64,000 nt of DNA from Kocuria massiliensis. Lineage in GTDB: Bacteria; Actinomycetota; Actinomycetes; Actinomycetales; Micrococcaceae. This document shows positions 1 to 7,634 of the stretch, piece by piece (the first letter of the stretch is position 1; every line of letters starts with the position of its first letter). The position numbers and the translations under genes are program-made. The stretch spans positions 434,001-498,000 of the forward strand of contig NZ_LT835160.1 of assembly GCF_900169715.1 (NCBI RefSeq), read 5' to 3'. Under the pieces are notes generated by a model that saw only the letters and a list, made by a program, of their open reading frames with translations, did no database searches and was not told the DNA's origin.

Positions 1-624
1 CCACATGGCCAATTGCGCACCAGCGCTGTGGCCGACCACGGTTTCGTCGTCCGTGGTGAATTCCGGGTGTTTCTTGCTGATCTCGGGCACGTGGTCCATC
101 GCGGCCGCCACGTCGGTGAACGTGGTGGGCCAGCCACCTCCGGTTCCCACGCGCCGGTATTCGATGTTGTAGACGGCCATGCCTCGGTCCACGAGAGCAC
201 GAGCATAGTCGCTAAAGTCCTCGGCACCGATGCCGCCGCGCCATGCTCCACCATGGATCAGGACCACGAGGGGAACGGTTTTCGGCTGGTGTTTGCCGGC
301 AGGAAGGTACAGGTCGCCCCAGTTTTGTTGCGGATCTCCACCATCAGCCACCGGGTATTGGATCCGCTGCACGAACGGTGCGTCGCGATCAACCCCAGGC
401 CCGGGTTCATGGTCCTCGGAACCGGGGGACGGGGTGGGTGCCGCTTCGGAGGATGACGTGTTCGCGCTCGAAGGGGATGACGACGCGGACGAACTCGGTC
501 CGGCCTCGGCCCCGGAGTGAGAGCCGTTTGCTGAGCACGATGCCAAGAGCAGGAGGGACACCACAGCCAGGGCTGGCTTGGTCAATCGATGTGTCCACGA
601 CTTCTCGAAGCGGGAACTCAGCAT
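1..624 (-). CDS. Secreted alpha/beta-hydrolase lipoprotein (3' end outside window)
   Basis: Partial gene: it starts with ATG at 624 and runs off the left edge after 208 codons. The N-terminus is a lipoprotein signal peptide with lipobox LASC (Cys at about residue 29), followed by a Ser/Pro-rich linker to about residue 75. The catalytic domain then shows an oxyanion-hole motif HGGAW and a nucleophile elbow GHSAG close to the window edge, as in BD-FAE/esterase-lipase type hydrolases. The reaction is probably ester hydrolysis on the outer face of the membrane; the substrate is unknown. The Asp and His of the triad lie outside the window. It diverges from the adhesin gene. Confidence 0.85.
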   Translation of the reverse strand, partial: MLSSRFEKSWTHRLTKPALAVVSLLLLASCSANGSHSGAEAGPSSSASSSPSSANTSSSEAAPTPSPGSEDHEPGPGVDRDAPFVQRIQYPVADGGDPQQNWGDLYLPAGKHQPKTVPLVVLIHGGAWRGGIGAEDFSDYARALVDRGMAVYNIEYRRVGTGGGWPTTFTDVAAAMDHVPEISKKHPEFTTDDETVVGHSAGAQLAMW

Positions 625-948
625 GTCGACGACCGCACCCTTCGCTGGAGGCCTGATGTTGTGTTTCGGACTCGCCCCGTCGAATCACGCCGTGACGATC
701 ACATTGCTCGGTACGGACTCAACATACCGTGCACAAAGAGTCCTCGCCAGGCTTGAATTTCACGAAGGTTAGGGCGTGCAGGGGTCCTCGCCGACATTCC
801 CAGGAAGTCATTCGCTCCCGAGATTGGTGAGCGAACCATCATCCACAATCGGCCCACTCCCGGTGGGAAGCGGCTGCTTCGGCCTACCTTGACGGAATCG
901 GACGCCCGCCACGAGGCGCCAAGCCCCTTTCGGAAAGGAACCTTCGCG
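625..948. other. Divergent intergenic region between hydrolase and adhesin genes
   Basis: This 324-base gap separates the start codons of the minus-strand hydrolase and the plus-strand adhesin. A good ribosome binding site (GGAAAGGA at about 932) precedes the adhesin ATG. A TTGACG hexamer at 889-894 could be a -35 element, but I see no convincing -10 at the right spacing. No gene or clear repeat is visible. Confidence 0.5.
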
Positions 949-3900
949 ATGTCACCTTGTGCCCCACTGAGTTGTAATCGGACCATCTCTGATCTCCGAA
1001 TGCCTGTCCGGCCCGTAACACTCGCGGCTCTCGGCGGTTTGCTGGCCTCGTCAGTCCTCGGGAGCACGGCGGCCGTCGCAGATGGGGGCAATACCCCTCC
1101 AATTCCCCCTGCTCAGGAGCTGGCGAGCACGAGCGAAGAGGTTCCCCTCGATCATTCCGCGCTAGATCGTGCCGTCCAACGGGCCAAGAAAGCCGGTGTT
1201 CCGGTGAACCTCGTCCAGGAAGCCACCGAGTCGGTCGGACGAGACGCCGTCGGGGCCGCGCGGGAAAGGCTTGCCGCGTCGATCGCGCGCCAAGCCACAG
1301 ACATTGACGGCGCCACGGATCGATGGGTTTCCCAACTCTCCCAATGGGAGTCCCTGAAACGCGCCGCGCAGGAAGAATACGACAGCGCGATGCAGACATA
1401 TCGCCGCGACCACGAAACCTTCCAGAAGCAGATGGGGGAATTTCGACGTCAGCAGGCGAACTACGAACGCCTGGTCGAGCAACAGATCACCCATGCCGAC
1501 CCCGAAAGTGCGCTTCGGCCCCAACAGCTCATCTACGAACAGCCCTTCACGATCTCCGCTGACCGAAACAGTTTGGTCGGGGTAACGGGCATTCCTCATC
1601 AGCCTGGGCAGAACAACACCTTCGACGGTCACAACAACTACAACTCGGCATCCGTGACCCACGTTCACCCGGTCGCTGGGTCGTCCTTCACGGCCACCTA
1701 CCGCAACGTCGCCGTGGACAAGGCCACCGGACGAAAACTCAACGCGACCCTGCAGGTTTCCGACGTCGTGGTGTCCACCGTCAATCCTGGTCGGCCGATC
1801 ATCGAGGTGTTCTCCAACTTCTCCGACAACATCGCCCTCTACAACGTCACGGCGGCCAAGCAGACCCTGACCTATACCTTCGCGGATGATGGTTCCCCTT
1901 ATAACAATCGCTATTACGTATCCTTTGGTTCCTTGAACGGCCAGAATGCTTCGGGGGCCTCTCGGTACGAATTTGCCCAGGGACAGTACGTCGATGCGCA
2001 CCATGGAGTCGTCGCAACCTTCCTCAATCCCGATTCCGAAATCGCGCCACAATCACAGAAGGTGCATGGCTCGGCGGCGGACGGCCCCGCCCGGGCCTTC
2101 ATGTTGCCTCAAGGAAAAGGGCAGTCGAGATCCATCCGAGACACCGAGCCGGACATCATGCGACGTCTCGGCGTGACGTTCTTGGCCCATAACGGGTCGT
2201 CGTTCTGGGTCGGCACCTCGGGCGGGTCTTCCGGCCGGGACCCTCAAGACGTCGGGCCCGTCACGGCGACCTACAACCACGTGATGCTCTCGTCCGACAC
2301 CGTGGCTCCCACGGCTCAAGCCCCTGTCGCTCCGAGACCTCCCCAGAAACCCACAGTGCGCGAGGTCCCCCGACCAGAGCCTTCCCCCGTCACGGCCCGT
2401 TATCACGCCCTCCACACAGACTTCAGACCTACGGAAAAGATCGCGGTCGATGAAGGAAAATTTGTGCTCCCCGGGCAGTCCACTCGCCAAACCATCCACC
2501 GCAACACCGGTTTTCACCCGCCGCGAGAATTTGTGCTGGGTGACAACATTCTCGCAACGGACGACGGCCGCATCCCCGTGACGGTAGACCCGGCCACCGT
2601 GCGAGTTACCGCTCCCGAAGAAGATTTCACGAATCGCTTCCGCGTTCACATCGCCGAGGCCCAGGTCGAGGGACGTAAGGTTCTTCAGATCCGTGCCGAA
2701 GCCAAAGATCCCGCTTCATTGCCCCTCGATACTGACCTGACCTTGCACATCACTCAGACGGCGCTCGACGACGGAAAATCCGACGTCGAGAAAGATGTCG
2801 GCTTCGCGATCATCAATGGGAAGACGGAGTACACCCGCACGCATTCCTATCCGGAGTCGGTCCCCAGCCCTCATAAATACGGCGTGGTCGGGGCCAAGGG
2901 TTCATCGGTGGATGGAAAAACGGTCACGTTCGGCGAGCGGCTGACCTACCTTTTGGTGTTGGACGCATCGAACCTGGACCGAACGGTTGGCCCGATTACC
3001 CAACTAGGCATGTTCGACGACTACGACGAGGTCCATGGACAGGTTCCCGTGGACGAGGTGAAGGTTCTGGCCATTCCCTCCACTGCGCAGGCCGACTCTC
3101 CGGAGAAATGGGCGGCCCTCACTACCCATGCCGAAGATGTCACCGGACAATTCGTCGTGAAGGACCACGGAGCGGAAGGCCTGTCCATCATGGCCCGGTC
3201 ACAGGAGGGTCATCTGGTCCCTGCCTTGGGCCAGCGGTATCTCATCACGGTTCCCTATGACGTCACCAAGAATTCCGATGGTGACATCGTGAATAAGGCG
3301 TGGCAGATCGTCAACCACACCCACACCCCCACCGAGTCCGTGGTCAGCAAGCTCCGCCACATCTCCCCGAATAAACACGCGACGTCACCCTCCGGAAACA
3401 AGGAACGGCTGGACGACGGCGTCATCGCCCTCCATTCTCCATTCGTTTACGACCTGGAATCCTCAACCCGACCGGCCCACAACGCCAGGGAAACCACCGA
3501 ATGGTCGATCTTCGACGACTACGATCAAACCCACGATTCCTTGGACGGCCGGATCACCGTTTCCACGCGCTATCCTTTGACTCTTCCTGACGGTTCATCG
3601 CTACCGGTAGGCGCCGACATCACCCGGTTTTTCACCATTGTCACGGACGAAGCGGAAGGCACCGTCTCGATCTCGGCACGCCGAGAATTCTTGGACCTCC
3701 TCAATGCACCCGAACAACGAGAAATGGAACACGGTTGGACGGCACACGTGCCGATGCGGCGAATCGCCTCAGGAACCGTGACCAACGTGTTCCGAGAATC
3801 CTTCAACGGCCATTGGCTGACCTCGAACACGGTCACGACCCGGACGCCCGATGAGCAGAATCCGACACCGCCCGAACCTCGCCCCCAGGAAAAGCCTCAA

Positions 3901-4101
3901 GAAGCTCCCTCACCCGTGCCGACTCCGGTGAGCTGGGCTCCTCCCTCCCCGCAGCAGCAGCCACCTGGCCGCACGGCGCATACGGGAGCCACAGGGATCG
4001 ACGGCCAAACCCCCTGGGCGGCTGGGGCGCTCGGGGCGACGGCAGTCATCGCGGGGGCCGGGGCCTATAGGGGCCGTCATCGGCGACGGGACCGGTCATG
4101 A
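949..4101 (+). CDS. Antigen I/II-like cell-wall-anchored adhesin
   Basis: Predicted 1050-residue surface protein. The ATG at 949 is chosen for its GGAAAGGA ribosome binding site and because it gives a normal signal peptide (about residues 1-45). Residues 60-185 are charged and helical, like the alanine-rich A region of streptococcal antigen I/II. Residues 195-450 resemble the GbpC/V-region lectin-like domain (motif FSDNIALYNV, FGSLNGQN, a Gly/Ser-rich WVGTSGG end). A Pro-rich linker (about 452-500) leads to two or three repeated beta domains with FDDYDEVH and FDDYDQTH motifs, as in isopeptide-forming adhesin domains. The C-terminus has a Pro-rich wall-spanning part, a sorting-like TAHTG motif, a hydrophobic stretch and an RHRRRDR tail. 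The next gene is a sortase overlapping by 4 bases. Domain assignment is by motif reading only; ligand unknown. Confidence 0.8.
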   Translation: MSPCAPLSCNRTISDLRMPVRPVTLAALGGLLASSVLGSTAAVADGGNTPPIPPAQELASTSEEVPLDHSALDRAVQRAKKAGVPVNLVQEATESVGRDAVGAARERLAASIARQATDIDGATDRWVSQLSQWESLKRAAQEEYDSAMQTYRRDHETFQKQMGEFRRQQANYERLVEQQITHADPESALRPQQLIYEQPFTISADRNSLVGVTGIPHQPGQNNTFDGHNNYNSASVTHVHPVAGSSFTATYRNVAVDKATGRKLNATLQVSDVVVSTVNPGRPIIEVFSNFSDNIALYNVTAAKQTLTYTFADDGSPYNNRYYVSFGSLNGQNASGASRYEFAQGQYVDAHHGVVATFLNPDSEIAPQSQKVHGSAADGPARAFMLPQGKGQSRSIRDTEPDIMRRLGVTFLAHNGSSFWVGTSGGSSGRDPQDVGPVTATYNHVMLSSDTVAPTAQAPVAPRPPQKPTVREVPRPEPSPVTARYHALHTDFRPTEKIAVDEGKFVLPGQSTRQTIHRNTGFHPPREFVLGDNILATDDGRIPVTVDPATVRVTAPEEDFTNRFRVHIAEAQVEGRKVLQIRAEAKDPASLPLDTDLTLHITQTALDDGKSDVEKDVGFAIINGKTEYTRTHSYPESVPSPHKYGVVGAKGSSVDGKTVTFGERLTYLLVLDASNLDRTVGPITQLGMFDDYDEVHGQVPVDEVKVLAIPSTAQADSPEKWAALTTHAEDVTGQFVVKDHGAEGLSIMARSQEGHLVPALGQRYLITVPYDVTKNSDGDIVNKAWQIVNHTHTPTESVVSKLRHISPNKHATSPSGNKERLDDGVIALHSPFVYDLESSTRPAHNARETTEWSIFDDYDQTHDSLDGRITVSTRYPLTLPDGSSLPVGADITRFFTIVTDEAEGTVSISARREFLDLLNAPEQREMEHGWTAHVPMRRIASGTVTNVFRESFNGHWLTSNTVTTRTPDEQNPTPPEPRPQEKPQEAPSPVPTPVSWAPPSPQQQPPGRTAHTGATGIDGQTPWAAGALGATAVIAGAGAYRGRHRRRDRS

Positions 4102-4916
4102 AGCTCATTCGACGCTTTGAGATTCGCCGTGCCATGGGCCTCAGCTCGGTCATAGCCGGTCTTGCACTGTTATCTCTCTCGTTCCTAGCAGCTTCCCCGT
4201 GGCATGTGGACGACCGCGGAGCTTGGCGTTCCTATCTGCACGATCCCACTCTGGCTCTCCGGCCCCACCATCGCTCCGAGGAAGGCCACCGCCTCATCGA
4301 CCGAGGCCCAGAGGTGACGTCGTTGGATCTCACGACCGGCGGGCAATACGCCCCACGACCCGGCCGGCAGTTCCGCCACGCGGCGTGCGGTCCGGTCTCA
4401 TCGGCTGCCACTCATCCGGAGGAACCCACGAGCACATCTGGCCAACGTACCTGGACGGCTCCCTCCGTGGGTGCCGGTTCCCATCTCGTCCCCACGGCCG
4501 TGGGCTCAGACGGCTCCATTCCTCTCGTCTCGGCGCCCGATGGCGTGTGGGATAACCAGACCGCCGATATCGGCGCGACGACCGGCGCTACGTTGCTCGC
4601 GGGCCACGTCAACCACGACGACGGCCACCTATCGCCCTGGGGAAAGCTCCACCACCTTCAGGAATGTTCACCCATCACCGCCACAGACGGCACAGGCCGC
4701 ACCCATGAATATCGCGTCACGGACCTCTACGTCGTTGCACACACCGAACTCTCTGAGCATCGAGAGTTCCTGCGTCGCGATGGACCTCCGATGTTGTATC
4801 TCGTCACGTGCGCGGGTCCCGAAGCACCAGGAGTCATGCCGGGACTCTTCCAGTACCGAGGCAACCTCGTGGTGGGGGCGGAGCTCATGCATGCCACTGC
4901 ACACCCAGGCGGATGA
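4098..4916 (+). CDS. Class F-like sortase (transpeptidase) paired with the adhesin
   Basis: Predicted 272-residue membrane-anchored sortase. One N-terminal membrane segment (about 14-33) is followed by a long non-conserved linker to residue 125 and a compact catalytic beta-barrel. The catalytic triad is visible as His170 (LAGH), Cys238 (VTCAG) and Arg254 (YRGN). The TCAG context and small size resemble actinobacterial class F enzymes. Its ATG overlaps the adhesin stop (ATGA), so the two are probably translationally coupled and the sortase most likely anchors that protein, whose sorting motif reads TAHTG rather than a classical LPXTG. It is followed by a strong hairpin terminator. Class assignment is less certain than the sortase call. 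Confidence 0.88.
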   Translation: MKLIRRFEIRRAMGLSSVIAGLALLSLSFLAASPWHVDDRGAWRSYLHDPTLALRPHHRSEEGHRLIDRGPEVTSLDLTTGGQYAPRPGRQFRHAACGPVSSAATHPEEPTSTSGQRTWTAPSVGAGSHLVPTAVGSDGSIPLVSAPDGVWDNQTADIGATTGATLLAGHVNHDDGHLSPWGKLHHLQECSPITATDGTGRTHEYRVTDLYVVAHTELSEHREFLRRDGPPMLYLVTCAGPEAPGVMPGLFQYRGNLVVGAELMHATAHPGG

Positions 4917-4930
4917 GTGACCACAGAGAA

Positions 4931-4965
4931 GACGAGGCGCGTCCCCATGGGGAACGCGCCTCGTC
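4931..4965. terminator. Bidirectional hairpin terminator after sortase and APC genes
   Basis: A perfect 12-base-pair stem (GACGAGGCGCGT at 4931-4942 with its complement at 4954-4965) and a C4/G4 inner extension sit between two convergent genes. Confidence 0.8.
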
Positions 4966-5003
4966 ACGGGCGAATCTCGGCCTCACCGACCGGGGTTCTG
5001 CCC

Positions 5004-6452
5004 TTAGTCCTCGAGATGCTCGATATCGTCAAAGGCCTCCACCTTTTGACCACCGCGGTGCACGAAGAACCAATTCACCACGCCCAGCAGGATTCCGATG
5101 ATTAACAGCGCACCGGCAATCTGGTACTGAATGTAATTTTCGACCGAACGCGCCCACGGGCCGGCCAAGAAGAGGCAGGTCACCGCTCCTAGCACCGGAA
5201 TGAGCGTCGGCGCGCGGAATGCTCCCTTCGGAGTCTTTTCGCGGCGCAGGATCAGAACGGCGACGTTGACGACGGCAAACACACACAGAAGCAGGAGCGC
5301 CGTCGTACCACCCAAAGCCCCCACGATCGACTTGGCGCCGCTCAGGTTCACGAACATGATCAGGCCGATGGCGATCAGGGTACTGAAGACGACCGCGACC
5401 CACGGGGTTCGACGGCGCGGCAAGACGGCGGCCAACGGCTTCGGCAACACGTGCTGTTTGGCCAGGCCATACATCAGGCGGCTCGCCATGAGCATATTAA
5501 TGAGGGCCGTATTCACCACCGCAAAAACGGTCAGGAAGGGGAAGATCAGGTCAATCGGGATGCCGGGGGCGCCCACGCGCACCACGTCCAACAAGATGCC
5601 GGCGTCCGGGTTCTTCGGATTGGCGATGTCTCCGGGTGGAATCACCACGGTCACCGTCACGGCCACCAAGATGTAAATGAGCACACAGATACCGAGTCCG
5701 GTCAACATGATGCGTGGCATGTCCCGCTTGGGGTTCTTACATTCCTCCACCAAGTTGACGGAGTCTTCGAAACCCACCATCGCGAAGAACGCGACCGACG
5801 TCGCCATGGTCACGGCCGCAAACAGGTTTCGGTCACTGTGATTCTCAAAGATCACGATGCGACCCAAGTCCCCGTGGCCGCTGAGAATGGCACCGAATCC
5901 GATAGCGATAATGATGCCCATGACCAGCATGGTCACCAGGGTCAAGAGAACGTTGAACTTAACGCTCTCGCCAATGCCTCGCAGGTTGATCAAACCCAAG
6001 ATCACGATGATCGCGATCGCCATGAGCATCGACGCCGTCGGTCCCGTCGGAATGCCAGGGATGAACTCCCCAAAACCGATCAACAGGTTCTTCCCCACCA
6101 GGGTCGAGGATGTGGCCGCACTCGTGATGCCCGAACAGGCGACCGCAAAGGCAACGATGAAGGTGACGAAGTGAATGCCGAAGGCCTTGTGGATATACAG
6201 CGCCGCGCCCGCCGCCTGCGGGTACTTCGTCACCAGCTCCAAATACGAGAACGCGGTGAAGGTTGCGACGATGAAGGCGATCAGGAACGGCAACCAGGCA
6301 ACGCCTCCCACCTCCGTGGACACTGGTCCCGTAATCGCGAAGATTCCGGCGCCGATGATGTCGCCGACAATCAGCAACAGAAGAAGTTTTGGACCGATGA
6401 CCTGCTTGAGTTGTGGCGATTCGGTCTCAGCCTCGACGGATCGACTGCTCAT
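5004..6452 (-). CDS. APC-family amino acid permease
   Basis: Predicted 482-residue integral membrane transporter of the amino acid-polyamine-organocation superfamily, with about 12 hydrophobic segments. The first membrane segment carries the family signature GDIIGAGIF, which forms the unwound substrate-binding part of TM1, and a conserved Glu-containing stretch (GFEDSVNLVEE) follows in the middle. The ATG at 6452 has an upstream GAAGGGG ribosome binding site; an in-frame start 16 codons earlier lacks one. A basic amino acid or polyamine substrate is plausible from general family resemblance, but nothing in the sequence fixes it. It is monocistronic and diverges from the VOC gene. Confidence 0.85.
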   Translation of the reverse strand: MSSRSVEAETESPQLKQVIGPKLLLLLIVGDIIGAGIFAITGPVSTEVGGVAWLPFLIAFIVATFTAFSYLELVTKYPQAAGAALYIHKAFGIHFVTFIVAFAVACSGITSAATSSTLVGKNLLIGFGEFIPGIPTGPTASMLMAIAIIVILGLINLRGIGESVKFNVLLTLVTMLVMGIIIAIGFGAILSGHGDLGRIVIFENHSDRNLFAAVTMATSVAFFAMVGFEDSVNLVEECKNPKRDMPRIMLTGLGICVLIYILVAVTVTVVIPPGDIANPKNPDAGILLDVVRVGAPGIPIDLIFPFLTVFAVVNTALINMLMASRLMYGLAKQHVLPKPLAAVLPRRRTPWVAVVFSTLIAIGLIMFVNLSGAKSIVGALGGTTALLLLCVFAVVNVAVLILRREKTPKGAFRAPTLIPVLGAVTCLFLAGPWARSVENYIQYQIAGALLIIGILLGVVNWFFVHRGGQKVEAFDDIEHLED

Positions 6453-6491
6453 GACGAGAGCCCCTTCTATGGTTGTGCGAGTGTAGAGCAC

Positions 6492-6516
6492 GTCACACAC
6501 CCGTGTGACCTACAAT
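6492..6516. promoter_or_regulatory. Candidate operator (inverted repeat) beside a -10 box
   Basis: GTCACAC at 6492-6498 and GTGTGAC at 6503-6509 form an inverted repeat with a 4-base centre. It abuts TACAAT (6511-6516), a good -10 hexamer facing the VOC gene. Placement between divergent genes suggests a transcription factor site; the regulator is unknown. Confidence 0.4.
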
Positions 6517-6589
6517 TCAAAGGGCCGATTAAACCACGAATTTGTACTTCATGAACAATCGCTGCCCGTCCCCCACCAGGAGGTCCCCC

Positions 6590-6985
6590 ATGCACATCCT
6601 CAAGAAATACGTCGTCTTCGATGCCGCGGATATCGACCGTGAAGCCACTTTCTGGGCCTCCATACTGGGCGGCACCGTGGGCAACGTCGAGAACTTCGAC
6701 CCCGGATCGTGGCGCGACGTGATCGTCGACGATCAGGTCGCCCTTGCCGTACAACATGCTCCCGACCACCAGGCACCCAACTGGCCGCCGCGAGACGACG
6801 CCGACCAACGCCAGCAGGCCCATTACGACCTCATCGTGGAACGGGATGCGGTGGAGGCTGCCAAAGAGGAGGCCTTGGGGCTCGGCGCCACTCTCTTAAG
6901 GGAGGCACCAGATACAACTGTGGGCCACGGATTTCACGTCTTCGCGGACCCTGAGGGTCACCCGTTCTGCATCTGCTGGGGATAG
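6590..6985 (+). CDS. VOC-family (glyoxalase/dioxygenase-fold) protein
   Basis: Predicted 131-residue cytosolic protein of the vicinal oxygen chelate superfamily. It has the paired beta-alpha-beta-beta-beta pattern: N-terminal module starting KYVVFDAADID and C-terminal module ending VFADPEGHPFCIC, where the DPEGHPFC motif supplies a typical metal-ligand or pocket region of glyoxalase-like proteins. The ATG at 6590 follows an AGGAGG ribosome binding site; starts further upstream lack one. It lies just upstream of an FMN reductase in the same direction (51-base gap). The substrate cannot be inferred. Confidence 0.85.
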   Translation: MHILKKYVVFDAADIDREATFWASILGGTVGNVENFDPGSWRDVIVDDQVALAVQHAPDHQAPNWPPRDDADQRQQAHYDLIVERDAVEAAKEEALGLGATLLREAPDTTVGHGFHVFADPEGHPFCICWG

Positions 6986-7036
6986 TGTGTGAGGCGGCGT
7001 CGCCCTCGCCCGTCACGCCCCGACCAGGAGAGTTAA

Positions 7037-7585
7037 ATGAGCACCGTGAATATTTCGATCATCACCGGCGGCCTGGCCCTCCACTCGTCCTCAGCCCAGT
7101 TGGCGGATCGTTTCAAGGACGCGGTCAAAGCCGAGGCCACGAACCGAGACCTCCAGCCCTCGATTCGCACGCACCACCTCAGTCAGTACTGTTACGAGAT
7201 CGCCGATTTCATCTCGAACGGCTATCCCGAAGGGGAACTCGAGGCTCTGATCGCGGAGGTTCAAGACACCGACGGGATCATTACGGTAAGTCCCACTTTT
7301 CAGGCGTCCTATTCGGGCCTCTTCAAGTCCTTTTGGGATCTCCTCTCGATGGACGACGTCGCCGGTACCCCCACGATTTTGGGAGCTACCGGAGGTTCGC
7401 CTCGCCAATCGATGGTGCTGGATTACGCGATGCGCCCGCTCTTCACGTTCCTCCACGCCGACGTCGTACCGACCGCCATCTACGCGACCCCGAATGATCT
7501 CTCCGTGACCGAAACACTTGCGGAACGTGTGCACCAATCCGCGCGCGAACTCCTCGACCGGATTCAACGACGGGCTCGAAACTAA
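7037..7585 (+). CDS. NADPH-dependent FMN reductase (flavodoxin-like)
   Basis: Predicted 182-residue flavodoxin-fold reductase. Strand 1 and the phosphate-binding loop read SIITGGLALHSSSAQLAD (FMN phosphate contact by the Ser cluster), followed by the YFxSYSG-like segment SPTFQASYSGLFKSFWD and a third loop GATGGSPRQSMVLD, all characteristic of the NADPH-dependent FMN reductase family related to SsuE and the CE1759-type enzymes. Such proteins supply reduced flavin to two-component monooxygenases, but no monooxygenase is adjacent here. The ATG is preceded by AGGAGAG. It is convergent with the DUF6541-type gene. Confidence 0.88.
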   Translation: MSTVNISIITGGLALHSSSAQLADRFKDAVKAEATNRDLQPSIRTHHLSQYCYEIADFISNGYPEGELEALIAEVQDTDGIITVSPTFQASYSGLFKSFWDLLSMDDVAGTPTILGATGGSPRQSMVLDYAMRPLFTFLHADVVPTAIYATPNDLSVTETLAERVHQSARELLDRIQRRARN

Positions 7586-7587
7586 CC

Positions 7588-7604
7588 TCGGGCGTCACGC
7601 CCGA
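7588..7604. terminator. Short hairpin, possible terminator
   Basis: TCGGGCG (7588-7594) pairs with CGCCCGA (7598-7604) around a 3-base loop between convergent genes. The stem is short and has no clear T-run. Confidence 0.4.
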
Positions 7605-7634
7605 CAAAAGCCCTAGACTCCACCGGCGGAACGT

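Noticed and set aside
5451-6554. A 367-codon plus-strand frame opposite the APC permease
   Set aside because: His/Asp/Arg-rich antisense product; shadow of the permease.
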